A stretch of 11,901 nucleotides of DNA from Pseudomonadota bacterium (GTDB taxonomy: Bacteria > Pseudomonadota > Alphaproteobacteria > Reyranellales > Reyranellaceae). Made by a program: the position numbers and the translations under genes. The notes below the pieces were generated by a model. It was not told the origin of the DNA. It worked only from the letters and a program-made list of their open reading frames with translations, and made no database searches. This document shows, one piece after another, positions 1-6,859 of the stretch. Each line of letters opens with the position of its first letter. The first letter of the stretch is position 1. The stretch covers positions 1 to 11,901 of the forward strand of contig JAEZHS010000237.1 in the NCBI GenBank assembly GCA_023436825.1, written 5' to 3'.

Positions 1-4
1 CCCG

Positions 5-40
5 CCCCCGCTACCGCGGGGGGGGGCCGCAAGGCCTTTT
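5..40 (+). terminator. Probable intrinsic terminator of a plus-strand gene lying left of the window
   Basis: Two GC hairpins stand in tandem. CCCCCGC at 5-11 pairs with GCGGGGG at 16-22 around a TACC loop. GGCC at 25-28 pairs with GGCC at 33-36 around a GCAA tetraloop and is followed at once by TTTT (37-40). A GNRA-capped stem followed by a T-run on the plus strand is the usual layout of a rho-independent terminator, so it would stop a transcript entering from the left. The last stem has only 4 bp and the T-run is short, so termination strength is uncertain. No coding region can be assigned to 1-153. Confidence 0.45.
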
Positions 41-92
41 GTGTCTCGGTTGCTTCCCTAGCACGCACCCTGAAGAGCTTCTCGCGCATCCG

Positions 93-111
93 ATGCAAAG
101 CTGATTTGCAT
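93..111. repeat. Perfect 7-bp inverted repeat, 5-base loop
   Basis: ATGCAAA (93-99) and TTTGCAT (105-111) are exact reverse complements around GCTGA. The repeat sits about 43 bases beyond the stop codon of the minus-strand gene at 154, in otherwise non-coding DNA. It could be a weak 3' hairpin for that transcript or a dyad bound by a protein. It lacks a T-run on the minus strand, so I do not call it a terminator. Confidence 0.4.
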
Positions 112-153
112 GTGGCCGGGTCGCGGCCTGGAAGCTGCGGTGCCGGAAGAGTG

Positions 154-591
154 CTACCTGCCCATCCGGTCGAACGGTGGCCGCAGGAACAGGGGCACGC
201 TCACGCCCTTCACCTCGGCGCGGCTGCGTTCGACGTCCTTGGAAATGCAGCGACGGTCGAGCGCGTCGTCCTTGGCGTCGCGCGGGTAGGTGCGCACGTT
301 GCCCAGCACCATCTGCACCATCTCGGCGCTCTGGCGCGCGGTGGCGCCCGCCGACTTCATCTTTTGCACCGCCTGCTCAATGTCGGCCTGCAGGCCGGCG
401 TAAAGGAAGGGCACGGTCTCGGTCGAACTGCGCAGGCAGTAGAAGATGAGCGAGCGGTCGTCGGCATAGTCGCGCGCTGTCGTCAGCACCGATTCGAACT
501 GCGCGCGCTCCAGCGCCGCTTGGGCATGGGCTGCCGGCAGCGCGAGCAACAGGATGCTCCCCGCCAGGAGGCTCCGGGCTGATTGGACCAT
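154..591 (-). CDS. Small secreted hypothetical protein
   Basis: I do not recognise a family. With the ATG at 591 the product is 145 residues. It starts with a clear signal peptide: a short n-region with one Arg, a Leu/Ala-rich core, and a likely signal peptidase I site after an Ala-His-Ala near residue 22. The mature part is mostly charged and helical-looking. It has two cysteines (FYCLR and RRCIS contexts) that could form a periplasmic disulfide. The frame stays open to a GTG at 687, adding 32 residues with fairly coding-like codon use but no recognisable Shine-Dalgarno. I prefer 591 because it puts the signal peptide at the N-terminus. The ATG at 591 also has no good ribosome site, and a TATAAT overlaps it. 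The start is therefore uncertain; that a gene is present here is fairly sure. Confidence 0.7.
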   Translation of the reverse strand: MVQSARSLLAGSILLLALPAAHAQAALERAQFESVLTTARDYADDRSLIFYCLRSSTETVPFLYAGLQADIEQAVQKMKSAGATARQSAEMVQMVLGNVRTYPRDAKDDALDRRCISKDVERSRAEVKGVSVPLFLRPPFDRMGR

Positions 592-720
592 TATAACGCC
601 ATCTTGAACGCGGGCCGGCTTCTTGTCGATCAAGGCGCCGTGGCCTTGATGGATCACGTAGCTCTTGGTGTCCGTGGTTTTTGTCACATTCGTAACCGGC
701 CGCGGCCTCGACCGTGCTCC

Positions 721-1629
721 TCAGAGATAGCGGCGGAGCGTCGGCAGGGCCTGCTCGACGCAGGCGCGTCCCTCGGCGATGGCTTCCTCAGCACGGTTGA
801 ACTCCATCAGCCCGATCCCGCGCAGGCGTGGCACCAGCATCACGTGCGGCGGCTCGCCGGCCAGCCGCGCGCGGGTGATGTGGTCCTGCATGATGTTGAT
901 CGCAGTGGCGAGCACGTCGAAATAACCCGGCGGCGGCGGTGCGATATCGGCCTCGGCCGGCTGGCGCCGCAGCGCCGGCAGCGGCAGCTGACCGAGCATG
1001 CGGCGCACGACCTCGCCGGAGAGACGGGACGGCCCGGTATTCTCGGGCGGCTCCGGCTCGGTGTAGCGGCGTCCGACGAGCTCTCCGTTGAGGTTGACGG
1101 CGATGATCACGTCGGCACCGAGCGCGCGGCAGACCGAGACCGGGACCGGGTTGGAGAGGCCGCCATCGAGCAACCATTTGTCGCCGAGGCGAGCCGGGCT
1201 GAAGATGCCGGGAATGGCGATCGAGGCGCGCACCGCCTCGTGGATCGGTCCCGACTGCAGCCAGACCTCGCGACCGGTGGCCATGTCGGTGGCGACGGCG
1301 GCATAGTTGGCGGTGTAGCTCTCGATCGGCTCGCCGATGCCCAAGCGCTGCAGGAACGACATTACCTGGCGGCCGCTGACCAGCCCGCCGCCGGTCAGGC
1401 GCAGATCGGTGAGTCGCGCAATGGCACGCCAGGTCGCCGTCCCCGCCCATTCCCTGAGTTCGGCGACGCGGCCGGCTACATGGGCGGCGCCGACGAGAGC
1501 GCCCATCGACGCGCCACAGACGATATCGGGTTGGATGCCAGCCTCGGTGAGCGAATCGATCACGCCGATATGCGCCCAGCCGCGGGCCGAGCCGCTGCCC
1601 AACGCGAGGCCGATGCGGGGCCGTTTCAT
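721..1629 (-). CDS. Patatin-like phospholipase family protein (RssA/NTE type)
   Basis: The predicted product is a 302-residue serine lipid acyl hydrolase with a Ser-Asp dyad. All family signatures are visible: the glycine-rich oxyanion loop GSGSARG (residues 11-17), the nucleophile elbow GASMG with Ser41, and the dyad Asp155 in DGG after the usual IPG-(x)n-LLDGG run. The order and spacing match bacterial RssA/YchK-like patatins, which act on membrane phospholipids or lysophospholipids; the actual substrate cannot be read from sequence. There is no signal peptide, so it is probably cytoplasmic or membrane-peripheral. The ATG at 1629 starts just before the catalytic core. An ATG at 1638 (three residues longer) is equally possible, and a longer frame to 1704 looks non-coding. 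The gene is divergent from the small gene at 1785, so its promoter must lie in the intervening ~150 bases. Confidence 0.92.
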   Translation of the reverse strand: MKRPRIGLALGSGSARGWAHIGVIDSLTEAGIQPDIVCGASMGALVGAAHVAGRVAELREWAGTATWRAIARLTDLRLTGGGLVSGRQVMSFLQRLGIGEPIESYTANYAAVATDMATGREVWLQSGPIHEAVRASIAIPGIFSPARLGDKWLLDGGLSNPVPVSVCRALGADVIIAVNLNGELVGRRYTEPEPPENTGPSRLSGEVVRRMLGQLPLPALRRQPAEADIAPPPPGYFDVLATAINIMQDHITRARLAGEPPHVMLVPRLRGIGLMEFNRAEEAIAEGRACVEQALPTLRRYL

Positions 1630-1784
1630 GGCGAGCATCTTAGGCGCAGACGATCTGCGGAAGCCAGATACGCCAAGCCGCAGGGCGCGTGCTGCCGGGA
1701 CCATGCGGACCCATGCCTTACCGTTGACTTGATGTCAGTGGATGATCACCGCGTGGGGAGGGACAGAGTAGTCGGGAAGTGGCG

Positions 1785-1982
1785 ATGAGTATTCTAGGTG
1801 ACCTGCAGGCGGTGGCGGCCAAGCTGTCGCGTCAAGACAACCGGCCGACCTGCGCCTTCTGCGGCGAGGGCAAGCTCGTCCTGATCAGCGAACGGCCGGA
1901 TCCCAACTTCGGCGCCCTCGGAGTCGTCGAACAGACGTTCCGATGCGACTCAATCGAGTGCGGCAAGCTCACGGTCGATTGA
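1785..1982 (+). CDS. Small zinc-ribbon-like hypothetical protein
   Basis: This is a 65-residue protein with four cysteines arranged C-x2-C (Cys23, Cys26) and C-x4-C (Cys54, Cys59), separated by 27 residues. That is the layout of a small structural zinc ribbon, although the second knuckle (C-x4-C) is looser than usual. The N-terminal 20 residues look like an amphipathic helix. The ATG at 1785 follows a GGGAAG at 1774-1779 at good spacing; a GTG at 1779 is a weaker alternative because it overlaps that site. I do not recognise the family. DNA, RNA or protein binding are all possible for such a ribbon. It is the first gene of the plus-strand group that continues with the unknown protein at 2111. 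Confidence 0.72.
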   Translation: MSILGDLQAVAAKLSRQDNRPTCAFCGEGKLVLISERPDPNFGALGVVEQTFRCDSIECGKLTVD

Positions 1983-2110
1983 TCTCGGCACGGCCATCGC
2001 GGCGCGTGATGACACAAAGTGTGCGTCCGCGGGATATGCAGTTCCGTTCATTTTCCGAATGTTCGCATGACGAGTAGCCTTGCCTCGCAGCTCTCGCGAG
2101 GTTCAGCTAC

Positions 2111-3757
2111 ATGCCCGGCAAGACCAGCTTCTACTACGCCATCTTCAAGAAGTTTCAGCTCTGTTGCGCGTCGCTGGGCTACGGCTACGGCCACGTCGAC
2201 GATGACGACTCGGAGGATCTGGCCGGCGGTTTCAGCCTGCGCCATCCCAACCACAAGTACGGCATCTTCGGCGCGCTGGCGCCGATCGCGCCGACGTTCA
2301 ACTACCCCATCCAGGAAGGCTGGCAGCCACTCAACCCCAACAGCCTCGTGCCGGCCGAGAATCCGCTGTTCGCGCTGCTCAAGGCGTCGCTGCAGGCGTC
2401 GCCGCCGCCGACGGTCATGGTGAACGGCCAGGAATGGCCGGTGATGCCGCTTGCCGGCGTGGTGCCGCAGGACTGGATCGATTTCAACAGCGGCACGCAT
2501 AAGCTGATCGACGCTTTCGAGACCTGGATCGCCGACGGCAAACTCAACGACACGCCCAAGAGCTTCAAGCTCACCTACGACGGCTGGACGGCCAGCCCGC
2601 CGAAGCTGTGGCCCAGCCTGACCGACCACAACAAGCCCGGCTTCAAGGCGACACCGTTGCTCTATGTCGCCAGCATGCCGGGCGACGACGGCCGGCGGCA
2701 CGGCGACAGCGGCACGCCCGACGTGCCGCCCGACCACGTGCCGGCCGACTTCTGGGCCAAGTCGCAGATCTTCCTGACCGACGAGCAGGGCTTCACCAAG
2801 TACCCGGCCCATCTCAAGGCGGGCGAGGAGTATAACGTGACGGCGCTGATCGGAAATTCCGGCAACTGGGGTGCGGGCCGCGCCGTCGACCAGCAGCACA
2901 AGATCAACGTGCGCTGCGACGCCATGGCCTTCAACACCGTGATGAGCCCCAACACGCCGCTGCCCGCGCTTTCCAATCTCGATCCGGCAAGCACGGCGGC
3001 GATCTACGAGCCGTATTTCATCGGTGCCGAGCGTTGGGACGTCGCGGGGTTCCGCTTCAACGTCGATTCGGTGTTCGCCAAGCTCACCACCGCGCTGTCC
3101 CAGTCCGGCATGGATCTCGGCGGCGCCACGCCGCAGGCATGGCTGAAGGACAGCCATGCCTGCGTGAAGGTGCGTGTCACCTCTGGCGAGCTCGACAACA
3201 TCTACAAGCCCGACGGCAATGCGCCGCTGACACTCGATTCCACCCCACTCAAGGATCGCCACGTCGCCCAACGCAACCTTGCCCCGTTCGAGGTCACGCT
3301 GCAGGGCGCCAAGAAGCTGCAGTGGAAGACCTTCATCGTCTCCCAGGCGGGCGCGGGTGCGAACGCGCTGGTGCTGCAGCACGGCCTGCCCGACGACTCG
3401 TTCAGGCTGTACCTCGCGGTCACCCGACAGGCTTTCGCACGCTACGTCGCCACGGGCGGCAGGTTCGCTGGCTTCGAGCTGGCGCGCGAGGGTGTCGTCG
3501 CCCCCTTCCCCGAGGCGGTGATCCTGCGCCAGACCAGCAACGACAAGGAAGGCGCCACGCGGCTCGACGTGGCGGCGCACGACAAGGAACCGTTCCTCGG
3601 CATGGCACTCGGCATCGAATGCGATCCCTCGCGGCAGCGTCCGTCGCGCCTGGGTGACGTGTCGATGATCCACATGGCCGGCCGCAACGAGCTCGCCGGC
3701 GGCTTCACGCTGCAATTGCAGCCGGTGCGGCAGCGGCCGCCAATGCTGCGTGGTTAG
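2111..3757 (+). CDS. Large uncharacterised protein, possible CARDB-like segment
   Basis: I do not recognise this 548-residue protein. It has no N-terminal signal peptide and no membrane segment. It is rich in Pro, Trp, Tyr and Asp and looks globular. Visible landmarks are an acidic run DDDDSED at about residues 30-36 and a Pro-rich stretch at about 98-101. A segment near 240-260 (YNVTALIGNSGNWGAG) resembles the start of a CARDB/Ig-like beta domain, in which bacteria commonly use an N-x-G-n-x-x-A pattern. A later SHACVKVRV strand could close such a fold. This domain reading is weak inference. The ATG at 2111 has GAGG at 2098-2101, slightly far upstream. The next gene starts 68 bases after the stop. 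The long open frame on the opposite strand has biased, non-protein-like composition and is taken as a shadow. Confidence 0.85.
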   Translation: MPGKTSFYYAIFKKFQLCCASLGYGYGHVDDDDSEDLAGGFSLRHPNHKYGIFGALAPIAPTFNYPIQEGWQPLNPNSLVPAENPLFALLKASLQASPPPTVMVNGQEWPVMPLAGVVPQDWIDFNSGTHKLIDAFETWIADGKLNDTPKSFKLTYDGWTASPPKLWPSLTDHNKPGFKATPLLYVASMPGDDGRRHGDSGTPDVPPDHVPADFWAKSQIFLTDEQGFTKYPAHLKAGEEYNVTALIGNSGNWGAGRAVDQQHKINVRCDAMAFNTVMSPNTPLPALSNLDPASTAAIYEPYFIGAERWDVAGFRFNVDSVFAKLTTALSQSGMDLGGATPQAWLKDSHACVKVRVTSGELDNIYKPDGNAPLTLDSTPLKDRHVAQRNLAPFEVTLQGAKKLQWKTFIVSQAGAGANALVLQHGLPDDSFRLYLAVTRQAFARYVATGGRFAGFELAREGVVAPFPEAVILRQTSNDKEGATRLDVAAHDKEPFLGMALGIECDPSRQRPSRLGDVSMIHMAGRNELAGGFTLQLQPVRQRPPMLRG

Positions 3758-3825
3758 AGCGGATTCGTCCGGCTGTGCTCTTCCGCAGGTTGCCCGAGGC
3801 GGCCTTCCGGGGCAGCATATCGCCC

Positions 3826-4095
3826 ATGAGCGAGGGCGTGCAGAAAGTCACCAAGCGCATCGAAGAGCTGCAGGGCGCGGCGCGCAAGGCGCGGCTCGAG
3901 GCCATGCAGCTTGCCGCCAAACTGCTCACGACATCCAATGCCGAGCTGTCGGGTGCCCCGACCAACGCCCCTCGCACGGGCGAGCTCGCCGCATTGCGCG
4001 CCCGCTACGAAGGGCTGGTGAAGATCGCCGACGAGGCGCAGTCCCAGATCGACCGGCTGCAAGCCGAGGAACACGAACGGAAATACTATCGCTGA
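3826..4095 (+). CDS. Short coiled-coil hypothetical protein
   Basis: This 89-residue, strongly charged, helical protein has heptad-like Leu/Ile/Ala spacing in two blocks. One runs from about residue 5 to 35 (KRIEEL, AARKARLEAMQLAAKLL) and the other from about 50 to 85 (ELAALRARYEGLVKIADEAQSQIDRLQAEEHERK). They are linked by a short Ser/Pro/Thr-rich hinge, so it probably forms an antiparallel hairpin or oligomeric coiled coil. There is no signal peptide. The ATG at 3826 is chosen because the upstream extension to 3775 is not protein-like; the ribosome site is weak. Its stop overlaps the coding-looking N-terminal extension of the kinase that follows, which suggests co-transcription. No family or function can be assigned. 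Confidence 0.65.
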   Translation: MSEGVQKVTKRIEELQGAARKARLEAMQLAAKLLTTSNAELSGAPTNAPRTGELAALRARYEGLVKIADEAQSQIDRLQAEEHERKYYR

Positions 4096-4147
4096 CCAGC
4101 CCTCCCCGCTGCACGAGGTCGCCGACGCCGCCTATCTCACGGCGGCT

Positions 4148-5158
4148 TTGCGACGTTGCGGTACCCTGGGCGACGGCCGCGTCGTCTCCGTCGAGGCCGA
4201 GGCAGCGCGCGACCAGCTCATGTCGCGCATCGTGCGATTGCGCCTGACCTACGAGGGTACGACCGAGACAGCACCGCGTTCGCTGATCCTGAAGATCGCG
4301 CTGCCGACCGACGCCAATGACGGGCCGTTCGTGCATGGCGTCAACGAGGTTACCTTCTACGCCAATGTCGCGGCGGCGATGCCCGAGAAGCTGGTGCCGC
4401 GCTGCTTCGATTCGGCTTGGCGGGCTGAGACCCGGAAGTGGCACCTCCTGCTGGAGGATCTCACCGACACGCACGAGGTCGCCACGCAGTGGCCATTGCC
4501 GCCCAGCGAACAGCTATGCCGGCGGATGGTGCGGACACTGGCCCGGTTCCACGCCGCGTGGTGGGACCATCCGCGGCTCGGCGTGGAAATCGGGGCACGG
4601 GTCGATGCCGAGACGGCGCGGCAGGCAATGCAGCGCCATGCCGGCGCCTACGCGCGCTTCGCCGATCATCTGGGCGATCGTCTGTCGCGCGAGCGGCGCC
4701 AGCTCTACGAACGCTTCTTCGAGGCAGCACACCGCGTGCAGGCGCGTGTCCTGACCTGGCGCAACGTCACGCTCGTTCACGGCGATGCCCATGTCTGGAA
4801 CTGCTTCGTGCCGAAGGACGGCTCGGACGACCTGCGCTACTTCGACTGGGACACCTGGCGCATCGGGCTCGCTACAGGCGACCTCGCCTACATGATGGCG
4901 ACGCACTGGTATCCCGAGCGTCGCCGGCAGCTCGAAAGGCCGCTGCTCGACCATTATCACCAGGCCCTGCTCGCCCACGGCGTGCAGGGCTATGACCGCG
5001 CCGCGCTGGCCGAGGACTATCGCCGCTCGGTGGTGATGCAACTCCTCCTGCCGCCGCTGCAGTGGTCGGCCGGTATCCCGCCCTGGGTATGGTGGAGCCA
5101 TATCGAGCGTATCACGGCGGCAGTCGACGATCTCGACTGCCGCCCATTGCTCGACTGA
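4148..5158 (+). CDS. APH/ecdysteroid-kinase-like phosphotransferase
   Basis: This is a protein-kinase-fold small-molecule phosphotransferase (aminoglycoside phosphotransferase/choline kinase/EcKinase superfamily). The Brenner motif HGDAHVWN lies at residues 211-218, with catalytic Asp213. The metal-binding segment YFDWDTWRIG has Asp233/Asp235 and is followed by GDLAY. The N-lobe shows the SLILKIA strand with the probable ATP-binding Lys and the VNEVTFYANV helix carrying its partner Glu. The LLLEDL hinge follows. The acceptor substrate is unknown; an alcohol or amino alcohol is plausible for the family. The coordinates begin at TTG 4148, the only canonical start. However, the frame stays coding-like further upstream (PLHEVADAAYLTAAL, about 4106-4150), matching how such kinases usually begin, so the true start is probably near 4088-4109. 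It converges on the hydrolase with a 2-base gap. Confidence 0.88.
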   Translation: MRRCGTLGDGRVVSVEAEAARDQLMSRIVRLRLTYEGTTETAPRSLILKIALPTDANDGPFVHGVNEVTFYANVAAAMPEKLVPRCFDSAWRAETRKWHLLLEDLTDTHEVATQWPLPPSEQLCRRMVRTLARFHAAWWDHPRLGVEIGARVDAETARQAMQRHAGAYARFADHLGDRLSRERRQLYERFFEAAHRVQARVLTWRNVTLVHGDAHVWNCFVPKDGSDDLRYFDWDTWRIGLATGDLAYMMATHWYPERRRQLERPLLDHYHQALLAHGVQGYDRAALAEDYRRSVVMQLLLPPLQWSAGIPPWVWWSHIERITAAVDDLDCRPLLD

Positions 5159-5160
5159 TC

Positions 5161-5985
5161 CTACGCCTTGATGAAGGCCAGCAGGTCGGCGTTGATCGTG
5201 TCGGCGTGCGTCGTCGGCATGCCGTGCGGGAATCCCTTGTAGGTCTTGAGCGTTCCGTTCTTCAGGAGCTTCGCCGACAGCGGCGCTGAGTCGGCGTAGG
5301 GCACGATCTGGTCGTCGTCGCCGTGCATCACGAGCACCGGGATGGTGATCTTCTTCAGGTCCTCGGTGAAGTCGGTCTGGGAGAAGGCAACGATGCCGTC
5401 GTAGTGCGCGTTGGCGGCGCCCATCATGCCCTGGCGCCACCAATTCTGGATGACGCCCTCCTGCGCCTTGGCGCCCGGCCGGTTGAAGCCGTAGAACGGG
5501 CCTGCCGGAAGGTCGCGGTAGAACTGGGCGCGGTTGTTCGCGACCTGGGACTGGAGGCCGTCGAACACGTCCTTCGACAGGCCGCCAGGATTGGCCGGCG
5601 TCTTGACCATCAGCGGCGGCACCGCGGAGAGGATCGCGGCCTTGGCCGCCCGGCTCTCGCCGTGGCGCCCCAGGTAGTGCACGACCTCGCCGCCGCCGGT
5701 CGAATGGCCGACATGCACTGCGTCCTTGAGATCGAGGTGCGCCACGACCGCCGCGAGATCGTCGGCGTAGTGGTCCATGTCGTGGCCGTCGGCCACCTGG
5801 CTCGAGCGACCATGGCCGCGCCGGTCGTGGGCGACGACGCGGAAGCCGTGGCTGAGGAAGAACATCATCTGGGTGTCCCAGTCGTCGCCCGAGAGCGGCC
5901 AGCCGTGGCTGAACACGATCGGCTGTCCCTTGCCCCAGTCCTTGTAAAAGATCTCGACGCCGTCCTTGGTTTCGACGAAAGGCAT
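5161..5985 (-). CDS. Alpha/beta hydrolase, non-heme chloroperoxidase/esterase type
   Basis: This 274-residue protein is a full-length member of the cofactor-free haloperoxidase/arylesterase group of alpha/beta hydrolases. The triad is visible: Ser95 in the GHSTGG nucleophile elbow, Asp225 in HGDDDQIVP, and His254 in [18 protein letters not shown] (26-37) is the typical oxyanion-loop region, and [11 protein letters not shown] precedes the elbow, both hallmarks of this group. Such enzymes hydrolyse esters or lactones and show perhydrolase and halogenation side activity; the natural substrate is unknown. There is no signal peptide, so it is cytoplasmic. The ATG at 5985 is well supported by an AGGAGA seven bases upstream; the longer frame to 6057 lacks that support. 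The 5' region (5986-6118) separates it from the hemolysin III gene, so it may have its own promoter. Confidence 0.93.
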   Translation of the reverse strand: MPFVETKDGVEIFYKDWGKGQPIVFSHGWPLSGDDWDTQMMFFLSHGFRVVAHDRRGHGRSSQVADGHDMDHYADDLAAVVAHLDLKDAVHVGHSTGGGEVVHYLGRHGESRAAKAAILSAVPPLMVKTPANPGGLSKDVFDGLQSQVANNRAQFYRDLPAGPFYGFNRPGAKAQEGVIQNWWRQGMMGAANAHYDGIVAFSQTDFTEDLKKITIPVLVMHGDDDQIVPYADSAPLSAKLLKNGTLKTYKGFPHGMPTTHADTINADLLAFIKA

Positions 5986-6118
5986 TTGTCGCTCTCCTGT
6001 TGCCGGTCGATGGACGACACGAATATTGCGCGCGCCGACCGCGCACAATTCAACCAAGGTATACGTTCACCTGCGCATTGGTGTACTCACCGCGCGCACG
6101 GCTCCATCCATGCATATC

Positions 6119-6760
6119 TCAGGCCTGCAACAAGGTCATGATGGCGGCGTAGTGGATCGTAGCCGCGATCACCACGCAACCGTGCCACAGCGCCCGGGCG
6201 TAGGGCCAGCGGGCGGCGAGATGGAAGACGACACCGACGGAATAGACCACGCCGCCCGTCAGCAGCAGGACGAGTGTCGCGCGATCGAGCGAGGCGAGCA
6301 ACGGCTCGGCGGCGATCACGCCGACCCAGCCCAGCGCCAGATAGAGCGCGACCGAGAACGTCTCGACGCGGCGAGGCTGGAAGAGCTTTATGGCGACGCC
6401 AACGAGTGCCGCGATCCACACGCCTAGCGTGAGGCCAAACGCCCAGCCTTCAGGCAGGCGCAGCGTCAGCGGCGTGTAGGTTCCGGCGATCATGATGAAT
6501 ATCGCCGCATGGTCGAGCCGCCGCAGCCAGTCGCGCCGGCGACAGGAGCGCCAGACATTGTAGACGGCCGAGCACCCCAGCATGGCGAGAAGGCCTGCGA
6601 GATAGACGGTGACGGGCAGCAGCTGACCGTACACGGACGATTGCGATACCACGGCGAGCATGGCAACGACACCGGCCGCTCCCAGAGCGAGCCCCAGGGC
6701 ATGCACGGCAACGTCTGCCAGCAGCTCGCGTCGCTCGATGGTCATCGGTACAGGAAACAT
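6119..6760 (-). CDS. Hemolysin III/PAQR family membrane protein, variant metal site
   Basis: This 213-residue polytopic protein has about seven hydrophobic helices and is close to the usual length of the bacterial hemolysin III (TIGR01065-type) family. The diagnostic stretch LRRLDHAAIFIMIAGTYTP (residues 79-97) is intact, including Asp83, as is LALGWVGV-x-AAEPL. In PAQR proteins zinc is bound by an S-x3-H motif in helix 2 and an H-x3-H in helix 7. Here those positions read Ser64-x3-Asn68 and Arg189-x3-His193, so two of three His ligands appear replaced. His180 and His203 remain nearby. The family was named for haemolysis but its bacterial role is poorly defined, and the eukaryotic relatives are receptors/ceramidase-like. 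The ATG at 6760 fits the start of homologues; ATG 6745 is an alternative. The gene is divergent from the NYN gene at 6860. Confidence 0.88.
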   Translation of the reverse strand: MFPVPMTIERRELLADVAVHALGLALGAAGVVAMLAVVSQSSVYGQLLPVTVYLAGLLAMLGCSAVYNVWRSCRRRDWLRRLDHAAIFIMIAGTYTPLTLRLPEGWAFGLTLGVWIAALVGVAIKLFQPRRVETFSVALYLALGWVGVIAAEPLLASLDRATLVLLLTGGVVYSVGVVFHLAARWPYARALWHGCVVIAATIHYAAIMTLLQA

Positions 6761-6780
6761 GGGAGCGATGGCGGCGGTTT

Positions 6781-6836
6781 TCAAATCATCATTCGGGACG
6801 CGGACCTGAAGGTCCACGCCCCGATTCATGATGTGA
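6781..6836. repeat. 56-base imperfect palindrome in a divergent promoter region
   Basis: Two 27-base arms (6781-6807 and 6810-6836) match as inverted repeats at 22 of 27 positions around a GA centre. The core GGACCT/AGGTCC (6802-6807, 6810-6815) is perfect. Two of the mismatches become G-U wobble pairs in a minus-strand transcript, which suggests a preserved RNA hairpin. It lies between the divergent starts of the hemolysin III gene (6760) and the NYN gene (6860). The size and compact form resemble dispersed palindromic (REP/MITE-like) repeats of alphaproteobacteria. Alternatively it could be an operator shared by the two genes. Confidence 0.6.
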
Positions 6837-6859
6837 TAGGATACGATCAAGGAGCCCCC

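Noticed and set aside
1724..1746. Possible promoter for the zinc-ribbon-like gene (TTGACT with GATGAT)
   Set aside because: The spacing between the two hexamers is only 11 bases and no better -10 lies at 16-18 bases, so the match is not convincing.
583..1788. Plus-strand 401-codon open frame across the patatin gene
   Set aside because: The opposite strand encodes an intact patatin with all catalytic motifs. This frame is motif-free and His/Arg/Asp-biased, so it is a shadow.
2048..3715. Very long open frame on the minus strand opposite the 548-residue protein
   Set aside because: Its translation is dominated by Arg, His, Val, Gly and Ala without motifs, as expected for the antisense of a GC-rich gene in the matching codon phase. 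The plus-strand reading has a balanced, globular composition.
4514..6046. Minus-strand 510-codon open frame spanning the hydrolase and kinase genes
   Set aside because: It overlaps two convergent genes with clear catalytic motifs in other frames and is itself Arg-rich low-complexity sequence.
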